Source: an uncultured Clostridia bacterium
GTDB taxonomy: Bacteria; Bacillota; Clostridia; TANB77; CAG-465
DNA: 13,657 nucleotides
NCBI GenBank assembly: GCA_947628575.1
Contig: CANRAK010000034.1
Coordinates: 1-13,657 of the forward strand
Direction of reading: 5' to 3'
The notes beneath the pieces were generated by a model that saw only the letters and a program-made list of their open reading frames with translations, did not search any database and was not told the DNA's origin. The position numbers were made by a program, and so were the translations under genes. Shown here piece by piece: positions 1-7,101 of the stretch (positions are counted from its first letter, which is position 1; every line of letters begins with the position of its first letter).

Positions 1-2
1 AG

Positions 3-203
3 AGAAGACTAGCAGATTTAAGAGAAAAAGCAATAATAGATGAAAGATTTATAAGGATGACTGGCTACAATGAAGGAGAAAGAGCTGGTATAAAAATAAG
101 AAATATTGAAATTGCAAAAAATATGTTATCCGAAAATATTGATGTGGCGATTATCACTAAAATAACAGGATTGACTAGAAAAGAAATAAGTAAGATAAAA
201 TAA
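3..203 (+). CDS. C-terminal fragment of a probable Rpn-family/PD-(D/E)XK transposase-associated nuclease (5' end outside window)
   Basis: An open frame enters from the left edge and gives 66 residues before a TAA stop. The tail is charged and helical, with a GERAGIKIRNIEIAKNML segment followed by NIDVAIITKITGLTRKEISKI. This arrangement (a repeat-like E/G/K/I helix, then 'IAKNML..NID...I.KITGL..EEI') is typical of the C-terminal end of Rpn-type recombination-promoting nucleases and related PD-(D/E)XK putative transposases of Firmicutes. The catalytic domain lies outside the window, so the assignment rests on the tail alone and activity cannot be judged. A strong terminator follows 41 bases after the stop, which separates this gene from the next operon. 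It could also be another protein with a similar helical tail. Confidence 0.6.
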   Translation, partial: RRLADLREKAIIDERFIRMTGYNEGERAGIKIRNIEIAKNMLSENIDVAIITKITGLTRKEISKIK

Positions 204-244
204 TAATATTCTTCTTTTACAGATTTAAAAAAAGTAAAAATAAA

Positions 245-281
245 CCTCGTTTCTTTATATTAAAGAAATGAGGCTTTTTTT
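245..281 (+). terminator. Rho-independent terminator after the nuclease-like gene
   Basis: A 13-bp stem with one G-U pair (245-257 with 261-273, arms CCTCGTTTCTTTA and TAAAGAAATGAGG) has a 3-base loop and is followed by C and seven T (275-281). This is a strong intrinsic terminator. A-rich sequence lies before the left arm, so it may also act on transcripts from the opposite direction. Confidence 0.9.
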
Positions 282-389
282 GGCCTTGAAAATTTATAAA
301 TAAATTTCAAAAAAATACTGCTAATAAAAGTGAATATTTTTTCTGCTAAAGCTAGGTTTTAGCTATATTGTAGCGGTGGTTATAAAATA

Positions 390-418
390 TTGCAAAATGT
401 TGAATTATATGATATAAT
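390..418 (+). promoter_or_regulatory. Probable sigma-A promoter of the nucleotidyltransferase-dnaG-rpoD operon
   Basis: The -35 is TTGCAA (390-395) and the -10 is TATAAT (413-418), separated by 17 bases, with an extended -10 TG one base upstream (TGATATAAT). It lies 43 bases before the ATG at 462 and after the upstream terminator, so it probably starts the whole five-gene operon. The rest of the 282-461 gap is AT-rich, with only weak inverted repeats (286-310 and 345-364) and no recognisable RNA element. Confidence 0.75.
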
Positions 419-461
419 GACGTGGTAATTAACGAATCAAGACAAAAGAAGGAGAGATTTT

Positions 462-1199
462 ATGAAATGTATTTTACTTTGTGCAGGTTATGCAACTAGA
501 TTATTCCCATTAACAGAGAATTTTCCAAAAGCTTTATTAGACATAGCTGGAAAACCATTATTAGATTATATTCTTGATGAGGTTAATACACTGGATGAAG
601 TAGATGAAATCTACTTAGTAACTAATAAAAAATATACACCTCATTTTGAAAAATGGGCACAAGAAAAAGATAACAAAAAACCAATAACAGTATTTAATGA
701 CAATACAACAACAAATGACGATAGATTAGGGGCAATAGGAGATATTCAATTTACTATTGAACAAGCAAAAATTGATGATGATATGATTATTATAGCTGGA
801 GATAATTTATTCAACTTTAAATTAAGAGATTTTGTAGATTTCCAAAAAGAAAAAGGTACATCAGCAATTTGTGTTAAAGAAAAGAAATATGAAACATTAA
901 AAAGTTTAGGTGTAGTAGAAACTGATGAGGAAATGAAGATAGTTGGTTTTGAAGAAAAACCTGAAGAGCCAAAAGGAAAATATGCTGCATCAGCAATGTA
1001 TTTATATCCTAGAGAAATCGTACCTATATTTAAACAATACATAGATGAAGGAAATAAAATAGATGCACCAGGAAATTTTGTTGCTTATTTATATAAAAGA
1101 GTTCCTTTCTATGCATATCCATTTAAAGGAGAATGGTTTGATGTAGGAACACATGAATCTTTAGCAGAAGTTAGGGAGTTATATAGTAATAATAAATAG
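462..1199 (+). CDS. Sugar-phosphate nucleotidyltransferase (NTP_transferase family)
   Basis: This 245-residue protein has the features of the GT-A-like nucleotidyl transferase family, which joins an NTP to a sugar 1-phosphate to make an NDP-sugar for cell-surface polymers. The N-terminal nucleotide-binding loop is LCAGYATRLFPL (residues 5-16), a variant of the usual G-G-x-G-T-R-L. It is followed by FPKALL with a conserved lysine (K23), AGDNL with the probable metal-binding D114, EEKP (164-167) and GEWFDVGT (223-230). The length fits a minimal enzyme without the C-terminal hexapeptide-repeat domain seen in GlmU or GlgC. The ATG has an AAGGAGAG ribosome site (449-456) at good spacing. The substrate cannot be told from sequence. 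It is the first gene of the operon that continues into dnaG and rpoD, ending 10 bases before the next gene. Confidence 0.85.
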   Translation: MKCILLCAGYATRLFPLTENFPKALLDIAGKPLLDYILDEVNTLDEVDEIYLVTNKKYTPHFEKWAQEKDNKKPITVFNDNTTTNDDRLGAIGDIQFTIEQAKIDDDMIIIAGDNLFNFKLRDFVDFQKEKGTSAICVKEKKYETLKSLGVVETDEEMKIVGFEEKPEEPKGKYAASAMYLYPREIVPIFKQYIDEGNKIDAPGNFVAYLYKRVPFYAYPFKGEWFDVGTHESLAEVRELYSNNK

Positions 1200-1209
1200 A
1201 GTGGTAGAT

Positions 1210-2454
1210 ATGAGTAAAATTTCACGTAGTATAGTAGTAGTAATTTTTGTAGCATTAATATTATTTTTAGGAATAACAGATTTTATATATATAAATAGTA
1301 GTGAAAATAGCGGACAGGGACCAAGTGGACTATACAAGTTTGGATATTTAATATTAATATTTGTACTTGTTTCGTTATATACATACGTTAGAGAAAAATT
1401 ATCTAGACTTAAATTACAAAAAAGTATATCCACAGTGTATAGATACATATATATAACTTTGGTAATGCTCGCAACTACTTTTTCAAAGATATACAATGTT
1501 ATGTACATTTATCCTAAAAGAACACTAATATTATATTTTATATTAACCTATCTTATTGGGATTTGTACACAAAGAATAATATTTAATATATCTAAAAGTG
1601 ATGTTTTATCTGTGCTTGGGATGTTTATAACATTCACACTTCCAAACATAATAAATGATAAGACAATAGATTTAAATTCTAAATTTATAGTGTTTACATT
1701 GCTATTATCAATATATGTTATGCAGACATTAATTGATGAATTAAAGCAATTAAATATAAAGAACAAAAAATATATAAAACAAGCAATAATTCTTGGAGTA
1801 TGTATAGGAACTAGTGTTTTGTGTGGCGTAAATTACTTAATTTGGGAAGTTCTTGCAATATTATCTTTGTTTGTTACGTCAAACTTAGATTCTACTAGTT
1901 TGAATTTTTCAAGAAATCAACCTAGTGCAAATACAATAAAAAGAAGAAAAAATAATTATTTTATATATAAAGTTGAAAGAATAAAAATAAGTAAACTACT
2001 AATATCATTAGTAATAATATGTATTATAGTATCAGGAATGTATTTTGGTGGAAGAATTGTAGTTAGAAAATTAGCAAATAGCAATAATGGTGTTTGTCAA
2101 AACATAATAAATTCTTTAACTGTAGGAATACATTCAGATATAGATATTAGTTTTACAAATATTAAAACTCAAGCATATAAATTTGCAAGCACATCAACTA
2201 CATTTTATTTATTAAGTTATATTTATATATTATTTATGGAAGTATTATCTATAGTTTTACATAGAAAATATGATACAAAATCTACATTAATAAAAGCAAT
2301 ATTTATTGGGGTACATATAGTAATAACAATCTTTAAATTAGATGTTTTGTATTATCAACCAATACTTGCTATACTTTTAATTGTAATATGTATTGTTAAT
2401 ACTACAAATATATATTATAATAGAGAAGAGAGAATAAAAATGATAGAAGCATAA
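1210..2454 (+). CDS. Polytopic membrane protein of unknown function
   Basis: I do not recognise this 414-residue protein. It is dominated by hydrophobic stretches of membrane-spanning length, about ten to twelve in all. The first follows SKISRS at the N-terminus, and there are pairs around residues 100-175 and 190-225, then one after KISKLLIS and three near the C-terminus. The loops are short and basic. The layout vaguely resembles membrane glycosyltransferases or flippases, but no catalytic motif was identified. I chose the ATG at 1210 because GAGTGGT lies just upstream; a GTG at 1201 is in frame but lacks a spaced ribosome site. It lies between a sugar nucleotidyltransferase and dnaG, which suggests, as inference only, a surface-polymer role together with the upstream enzyme. 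Codon use matches its neighbours. Confidence 0.75.
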   Translation: MSKISRSIVVVIFVALILFLGITDFIYINSSENSGQGPSGLYKFGYLILIFVLVSLYTYVREKLSRLKLQKSISTVYRYIYITLVMLATTFSKIYNVMYIYPKRTLILYFILTYLIGICTQRIIFNISKSDVLSVLGMFITFTLPNIINDKTIDLNSKFIVFTLLLSIYVMQTLIDELKQLNIKNKKYIKQAIILGVCIGTSVLCGVNYLIWEVLAILSLFVTSNLDSTSLNFSRNQPSANTIKRRKNNYFIYKVERIKISKLLISLVIICIIVSGMYFGGRIVVRKLANSNNGVCQNIINSLTVGIHSDIDISFTNIKTQAYKFASTSTTFYLLSYIYILFMEVLSIVLHRKYDTKSTLIKAIFIGVHIVITIFKLDVLYYQPILAILLIVICIVNTTNIYYNREERIKMIEA

Positions 2455-2464
2455 AGGAAGGTGA
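2455..2464 (+). promoter_or_regulatory. Ribosome binding site that fixes the dnaG start at 2470
   Basis: The sequence AGGAAGGTGA begins one base after the upstream stop codon and overlaps an in-frame GTG at 2461. Its GGTG core is 6 bases before the GTG at 2470, which is normal spacing, whereas the GTG at 2461 would have none. The start at 2470 is therefore preferred. Confidence 0.7.
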
Positions 2465-2469
2465 CATGG

Positions 2470-4281
2470 GTGGCATACTATTCAGGTGATTTAATTGAAG
2501 AAGTTATATCTCAAAATGATATAGTTGAAGTAATATCTGAATATGTAACTCTTAAAAAAAGTGGACGTAACTATATGGGACTTTGTCCATTTCATAGAGA
2601 GAAGACCCCTTCTTTTTGTGTTTCAATAGATAAACAAATATTCAAGTGCTTTGGGTGCTCAGAAGGTGGTAATGTTATTACTTTTATTATGAAAGTAGAA
2701 AATATAGACTTCTGGGAAGCAGTAGAAATGCTGGCAGAAAGGGCAAATATAGATACATCAAGATATGAAGTTAAAAGTTATTATAATAAAATGGATGCTA
2801 GTAAAAAAGATTTAAAAGAAACACTTTTAAAACTAAATAGAGATGTTGGAATATTTTATCATAATAATTTAGTAGAACTTCTTAAAGAAAAAGAAAATCC
2901 TGTAAAAGAGTATATTATACAAAGAAAGTTAGATGCAAAGACAATTAATAAATTTGGTATTGGATATGCTACAGGAAAAGAACCATTATATGACCACTTA
3001 ATAAATCTTGGTTATACTAAAGAAGAAATTCTTGCTTCTGGTATAATTTTAGAAAATAGTAGTGGTAGAATGTATGATAGATTTTACTCTAGAATTATTT
3101 TTCCTATTTTTGATATTAGAGATAGAATAATAGCATTTGGAGGAAGAGCTTTTAGTAGTAAAGTATTAGATAAAACGATACCAAAGTATGTCAATTCTCC
3201 TGAAAATGATATATATCATAAAGGAAAAACATTATACTTAATGAATTTTGCCAAAAGAGAAAAATTAGATAATATAATAATAGTTGAAGGATATATGGAT
3301 GCTATTGCTCTTCAAAAGTTTGGCTTTGAAAATGCTGTTGCATCTTTAGGAACAGCACTTACTGAAAACCAAGCAAGGCTAATAAAAAAATATACAGATA
3401 AAGTTATAGTTGGATATGACCAAGATGAAGCAGGACAAGCAGCAACTTTAAGAGGACTAGATATATTAGCTAGTCATGGATTAAATGTAAAAGTATTAAA
3501 GCTTGATAGAGAAGATGTTAAAGATCCAGATGAATACTTACATAAGTATGGTCCTGAAAGATTAAAGAAGTGCATTAGTAATGCTATTTCATTAGTAGAA
3601 TTTAAAGTATCTATACTAGAAAAGAATTTAGATTTAGATAATTTTGATTCTAAAGTTAAGTTCTTAACAGGTGTAGCTAATATATTATCTAAAATAGACA
3701 ATAATATTGAAAGAGATTTATATATAGATAAAATTTCAAAAAAATATGGTATGAGTCCAGGTCCAATTTTAAAAGAAGTTGAAAAAGGACTAAAAAAGAA
3801 AAATGACAATGACTTAGTTTTGGATATGCAAACATTAAATAAAAAAATGCAATTAATGACTAATGTTAGAAAAAGACAAGAACAATATATAGTTGCATTG
3901 CTATTATCTAAGAAGAAAAATATCCAAGATGAAATTTTAAATAATATAAAGTCTTCAGATATTGAAAATGAAGATGTAAGAAAAACTTTCGATTTCATAT
4001 TATCTTTAAAAGATAATTATGATATAAACAAAATTGATATCTTATCTAAGATACACGACGAAGCCATAATAAAGGAAATCACCGATATAATGTATATCGA
4101 CATTTCAGGATATGAAGAAAAATTGCTTCAAGATGTATTAAAGAATAAGAAAAAAGAAAAACTATTTATTAGAAGAGATGAAATACTAAAAAGAATTAGT
4201 GAAGACATCTCACCAGACGAAAGCGAAATATTAAAACTTGAGTTAAATCAAATAATAATTGAGCTTTCTAAACTTAAGTAA
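2470..4281 (+). CDS. dnaG: DNA primase DnaG
   Basis: DnaG makes the short RNA primers that start Okazaki fragments, working with the replicative helicase. The 603-residue length is typical. The N-terminal CHC2 zinc domain has ligands C39, H42, C60 and C63 in LCPFH...FKCFGC. The catalytic core contains RIIFPIFDIRDRIIAFGGRAF-like sequence, and the TOPRIM domain has IIIVEGYMD (E273) and GYDQDEAG (D317, D319), so the metal-binding residues are intact. The last 150 residues are less conserved, as usual for the helicase-binding domain. The protein starts MAYYSGDLIEEV from a GTG codon, matching the usual start of the family. The gene starts 15 bases after the membrane protein and ends 16 bases before rpoD, the classical primase-sigma arrangement. 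A stretch near 4050-4230 uses more C-ending codons than the rest. Confidence 0.98.
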   Translation: MAYYSGDLIEEVISQNDIVEVISEYVTLKKSGRNYMGLCPFHREKTPSFCVSIDKQIFKCFGCSEGGNVITFIMKVENIDFWEAVEMLAERANIDTSRYEVKSYYNKMDASKKDLKETLLKLNRDVGIFYHNNLVELLKEKENPVKEYIIQRKLDAKTINKFGIGYATGKEPLYDHLINLGYTKEEILASGIILENSSGRMYDRFYSRIIFPIFDIRDRIIAFGGRAFSSKVLDKTIPKYVNSPENDIYHKGKTLYLMNFAKREKLDNIIIVEGYMDAIALQKFGFENAVASLGTALTENQARLIKKYTDKVIVGYDQDEAGQAATLRGLDILASHGLNVKVLKLDREDVKDPDEYLHKYGPERLKKCISNAISLVEFKVSILEKNLDLDNFDSKVKFLTGVANILSKIDNNIERDLYIDKISKKYGMSPGPILKEVEKGLKKKNDNDLVLDMQTLNKKMQLMTNVRKRQEQYIVALLLSKKKNIQDEILNNIKSSDIENEDVRKTFDFILSLKDNYDINKIDILSKIHDEAIIKEITDIMYIDISGYEEKLLQDVLKNKKKEKLFIRRDEILKRISEDISPDESEILKLELNQIIIELSKLK

Positions 4282-4297
4282 AGAGGAGTTCCTTGCT

Positions 4298-5536
4298 ATG
4301 GAAAAAGGAGAGAAAAAGACAATAGAAACTAAAGAAGTACAAAAAGAAAAAGTAAAAAAATTTATTGAAGAAGTCGTAAAGGCTAAAAAAGTTCAAATGA
4401 AGGATGTTATTGATTTTATTACTAAAGAAGATATTGATTCTGAGTTTGTTACTAAAATTTATGATGAGTTAGACAAAGCTAAAGTTAATCTAGTTCTAGA
4501 TGATGAGGATGATGAAAAAGACCTAATTATTGAAGGCAAAATCAAAGAAGAAATGGAAGATTCAGAACAAAAAGAGGAAGAAAATGACACATCACCTGTT
4601 GCAGATTTAGATATTGAGCCAGATCTAGAAGATATAGACGAGTCAGAAAAAGATATCTTGCTAAAAGATATGGAAGATATGTCATTTGTAGATAACTTAA
4701 ATGTAGATGATCCTGTTAAAATGTTCTTAAAAGAAATTGGTAAGATTAGACTTTTAACATTTGAAGAAGAGAATATACTTGCAGAAAGAATGTTAAAGGG
4801 AGATAAAGAAGCAAAAAAACAATTAATAGAATCTAACCTACGTTTAGTTGTAAGTATAGCTAAAAAGTACATTGGTAGAGGTATGAACTTCTTAGATTTA
4901 ATTCAAGAAGGAAACTTAGGTCTAATTAAAGCAGTAGATAAATTTGACCAATCTAAAGGATATAAATTTTCTACTTATGCAACATGGTGGATAAGACAGG
5001 CTATTACAAGAGCTATTGCTGACCAAGCAAGAACTATAAGAATACCTGTACACATGGTAGAAACTATAAATAAACTCATCAAAACATCTAGACATCTATT
5101 ACAAACTTTAGGAAGAGAACCAACTCCAGAAGAAATAGCAGCAGAATTAGAAATGCCTGTTGAAAAGGTAAGAGATATTCTAAAAGTTGCACAAGAGCCA
5201 ATATCTTTAGAAACACCAGTAGGTGAAGAAGATGAAAGTAATCTTGGAAACTTTATTCCAGACGAAGATGCACCATCACCATCTGAACAAGCTGCTGACA
5301 CATTACTTAGAGAACATATTGAAGAAGTAATGCAAACTTTAACTCCTAGAGAAGCTAAAGTACTAAAATTAAGATTTGGACTGGAAGATGGAAGAATGCG
5401 TACTTTAGAAGAAGTAGGAAGAGAATTTGATGTAACACGTGAACGTATCAGACAAATTGAAGCAAAAGCTTTAAGAAAATTAAGACATCCAAGCAGAAGT
5501 AAAAAATTAAAAGACTTTATGAGTAGTGATATCTAA
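4298..5536 (+). CDS. rpoD: Primary RNA polymerase sigma factor (sigma-A / RpoD)
   Basis: This 412-residue sigma-70 family protein directs RNA polymerase to housekeeping promoters. A short region 1.1 lies at about residues 15-66, then a very acidic linker (67-125), region 1.2 (VDDPVKMFLKEIGKIRLL, from about 135), region 2 with LRLVVSIAKKYIGRG and the promoter-melting FSTYATWWIRQAITRAI (225-240), region 3 with PTPEEIAAELEMPVEKV, and region 4 with the helix-turn-helix TLEEVGREFDVTRERIRQIE (369-388). All parts of a group 1 sigma factor are present, so this is not an alternative sigma factor. The ATG at 4298 is set by GAGGAG (4283-4288) 9 bases upstream; a TTG at 4259 in the same frame overlaps dnaG and has no ribosome site. 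The promoters seen in this window match the specificity expected of this protein. Confidence 0.98.
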   Translation: MEKGEKKTIETKEVQKEKVKKFIEEVVKAKKVQMKDVIDFITKEDIDSEFVTKIYDELDKAKVNLVLDDEDDEKDLIIEGKIKEEMEDSEQKEEENDTSPVADLDIEPDLEDIDESEKDILLKDMEDMSFVDNLNVDDPVKMFLKEIGKIRLLTFEEENILAERMLKGDKEAKKQLIESNLRLVVSIAKKYIGRGMNFLDLIQEGNLGLIKAVDKFDQSKGYKFSTYATWWIRQAITRAIADQARTIRIPVHMVETINKLIKTSRHLLQTLGREPTPEEIAAELEMPVEKVRDILKVAQEPISLETPVGEEDESNLGNFIPDEDAPSPSEQAADTLLREHIEEVMQTLTPREAKVLKLRFGLEDGRMRTLEEVGREFDVTRERIRQIEAKALRKLRHPSRSKKLKDFMSSDI

Positions 5537-5551
5537 TAGAAGGAGAAAAAT

Positions 5552-6022
5552 ATGGCTACAGTTTTATTTATAATAGTAATTATTTATACTATATTATTTG
5601 CATTTGGATTTTTATCATATATATTTACATCTGTGGGACTATATAAACTTGCAAAAAAAGAAGAAGAAGGACTTTCATTTTTTGCATGGATTCCATATCT
5701 AAATAAATATATATTAGGTAGAATAGCTTTTGGGTCAAATACCCAAGGTATTATAATGACTATATTAAACATAGCTACATTATTATTATATATTTCTCTA
5801 ATGTTTTTAACAAGAGATTTATACTTAGTTTATTTTGCTGTTATTATGAGCTGTGTTTTATCTATAGTTACTGTTATATATAACTATATAGCTAGATATA
5901 AAATATATAGTAGATATAGTAAAAGCACTATTATAATGACTGTACTAGATATTCTTTCTTTTGGAATATTAGGCCCTATTTTTATTTTTGCTATAAGAAA
6001 TAATGAATTAAAAGAAAAATAA
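5552..6022 (+). CDS. Small polytopic membrane protein, unknown function
   Basis: This 156-residue protein has about four predicted membrane segments: residues 3-30, then roughly 65-85, 90-115 and 125-150. A loop after the first segment reads YKLAKKEEEGLSFFAWIPYLNKYILGRIA. This 'K-x-E-G..AWIP..N.Y.LGKIA' pattern recurs in small uncharacterised clostridial membrane proteins, but I cannot attach a function to it. A clear AGAAGGAG ribosome site (5538-5545) lies 6 bases before the ATG. It starts 15 bases after rpoD and ends just before a terminator, so it is the last gene of the dnaG-rpoD operon. There is no signal-peptide cleavage site and no soluble domain. Confidence 0.8.
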   Translation: MATVLFIIVIIYTILFAFGFLSYIFTSVGLYKLAKKEEEGLSFFAWIPYLNKYILGRIAFGSNTQGIIMTILNIATLLLYISLMFLTRDLYLVYFAVIMSCVLSIVTVIYNYIARYKIYSRYSKSTIIMTVLDILSFGILGPIFIFAIRNNELKEK

Positions 6023-6039
6023 TATATTAAGAAAATCAT

Positions 6040-6070
6040 GAAGGTGGAGTATAATCCATCTTCTTTTTTT
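6040..6070 (+). terminator. Rho-independent terminator of the dnaG-rpoD operon
   Basis: A 9-bp stem with one G-U pair (6040-6048 with 6055-6063, arms GAAGGTGGA and TCCATCTTC) and a 6-base loop is followed by seven T (6064-6070). It lies 18 bases after the preceding stop and before the ctsR promoter, and so separates the two operons. Confidence 0.85.
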
Positions 6071-6090
6071 AATCATTTTTTATATACTAC

Positions 6091-6118
6091 TTGACATTTA
6101 TTTTATTTGTGATATAAT
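6091..6118 (+). promoter_or_regulatory. Sigma-A promoter of the ctsR operon
   Basis: There is a perfect TTGACA (6091-6096), a 16-base spacer and a perfect TATAAT (6113-6118), with the extended -10 TG (TGATATAAT). This near-ideal promoter would be strong without repression, as expected for a gene set held down by CtsR. The operator begins at the next base. Confidence 0.92.
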
Positions 6119-6135
6119 AGTCAAAGAAAGTCAAA
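6119..6135 (+). promoter_or_regulatory. CtsR operator (heptad direct repeat)
   Basis: AGTCAAAGAAAGTCAAA is an exact match to the known CtsR box, two (A/G)GTCAAA heptads separated by NAN. It starts immediately after the -10 hexamer and covers the expected transcription start, so bound CtsR would block RNA polymerase. This predicts autoregulation of the ctsR-mcsA-mcsB-clpC operon. Confidence 0.95.
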
Positions 6136-6155
6136 GTTAAACTAAGGAGGAAAAA

Positions 6156-6602
6156 ATGAATTTATCAGATTTAATAGAAAACTATATAAAGAATGCAATA
6201 GAGGAAACACAAGAGATAGAGTTAAAAAGAAGTGAACTTGCTCAAACATTTAATTGTGTTCCTTCACAAATCAACTATGTAATATCTACAAGATTTATTC
6301 CAGAATTAGGATTTTATGTTGAAAGTAAAAGAGGTGGTGGAGGATATATAAAAATTAGTAGAATTAATTTATCCAAATCTGAATATATAAAAGATATAAT
6401 AAGCAAGATTGGTGGAAAAATGTCGCAAAGTGTTATGGACGTTTACTTAAGAGAGTTACTTAGCTATAATATTATAGATGATAAATCTGCAATTATTATT
6501 AGTGCGGCATTATCTGAAAAGAGTTTAGTACAAGTAGAAAAATTAAAAAGAGATCAGGTAAGAGCGGATATGTTTAAAAATATACTTGTAAATTTAATTT
6601 AA
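6156..6602 (+). CDS. ctsR: Transcriptional repressor CtsR
   Basis: CtsR is the dimeric repressor of class III heat-shock genes (clp genes and its own operon). The 148-residue length is normal. The N-terminal winged helix includes QTFNCVPSQINYVISTRF (helix-turn-helix, about 30-47), and the wing carries RGGGGYI: R59 followed by the tetraglycine loop G60-G63. In studied relatives this loop senses temperature, and the arginine before it is the one phosphorylated by McsB to release DNA. The C-terminal half, from about residue 75, forms the dimer/ClpC-interaction domain. The start has an AAGGAGG ribosome site just upstream. It is the first gene of its operon, directly behind its own operator. Confidence 0.97.
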   Translation: MNLSDLIENYIKNAIEETQEIELKRSELAQTFNCVPSQINYVISTRFIPELGFYVESKRGGGGYIKISRINLSKSEYIKDIISKIGGKMSQSVMDVYLRELLSYNIIDDKSAIIISAALSEKSLVQVEKLKRDQVRADMFKNILVNLI

Positions 6603-6618
6603 AAAAGGAGTGGTTTTT

Positions 6619-7098
6619 ATGAAATGTTCAAATTGTGGAAAAAATAATGCTAATATTAAATATAATCAAAATATAAATGGAGAGGTTATTAACTTAAATT
6701 TGTGTGAAGAATGTGCACAAAAGCTTGGTATTTTTAATAGCTTTGATGATATATTTTCTCCAATGATAATGGATTTTGACTATGTACTACCAGAAGAAAT
6801 AAAATGTAAAAATTGTGGCTATACTTTATCTAAATATAGGTCAACTGGACTATTTGGATGTGAAGAATGCTACAATACCTTTAAGAAGGAGATAGATAGC
6901 TTACTTCCTAAAATACAAGGAAAAAATAGACATGTAAATAAGAAAGCAAGAAAAGTTAAAAATGCTAAGAATACTCAGATGAGTGAACTAGATAAATTAA
7001 AAGAAGAATTAAAACAGCTTATAGAACAAGAAAAGTTTGAAGAAGCAGCAGTTGTAAGAGATAAGATAAAAAATATGGAAAGCAAAGGAAAGGAGTAA
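6619..7098 (+). CDS. mcsA: Zinc-binding kinase activator McsA
   Basis: McsA binds and activates the arginine kinase McsB. This 159-residue copy is somewhat shorter than the Bacillus protein. It has two zinc modules, each with two CxxC pairs: C3/C6 with C29/C32, and C63/C66 with C81/C84. All eight cysteines are present. A basic linker (about 100-117) leads to a C-terminal UVR domain (121-156, LDKLKEELKQLIEQEKFEEAA..RD), a coiled hairpin that mediates protein contacts. The ATG at 6619 is preferred over a GTG at 6610, because the ribosome site AAAGGAG (6604-6610) overlaps the GTG and sits 8 bases before the ATG. The gap to ctsR is 16 bases. The end of the gene contains the ribosome site of mcsB. 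Confidence 0.95.
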   Translation: MKCSNCGKNNANIKYNQNINGEVINLNLCEECAQKLGIFNSFDDIFSPMIMDFDYVLPEEIKCKNCGYTLSKYRSTGLFGCEECYNTFKKEIDSLLPKIQGKNRHVNKKARKVKNAKNTQMSELDKLKEELKQLIEQEKFEEAAVVRDKIKNMESKGKE

Positions 7099-7101
7099 GC
7101 T

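Noticed and set aside
282..389. Possible riboswitch or small RNA upstream of the first operon
   Set aside because: Only weak AT-rich inverted repeats (286-310, 345-364) are visible; there is no conserved riboswitch core, T-box motif or terminator/antiterminator pair before the gene.
746..1766. Several - strand frames (746-1042, 1179-1508, 1548-1766)
   Set aside because: They overlap real + strand genes, and their composition is the complement of Lys/Ile-rich coding sequence. No start signals were seen.
3474..3998. 174-residue open frame on the - strand inside dnaG
   Set aside because: It lies wholly within the strongly supported dnaG frame, has low-complexity Ser/Phe/Leu composition typical of an antisense shadow of AT-rich coding DNA, and has no ribosome site.
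4459..4872. 137-residue open frame on the - strand inside rpoD
   Set aside because: Serine-rich shadow of the acidic linker of RpoD; no ribosome site, promoter or recognisable motif.
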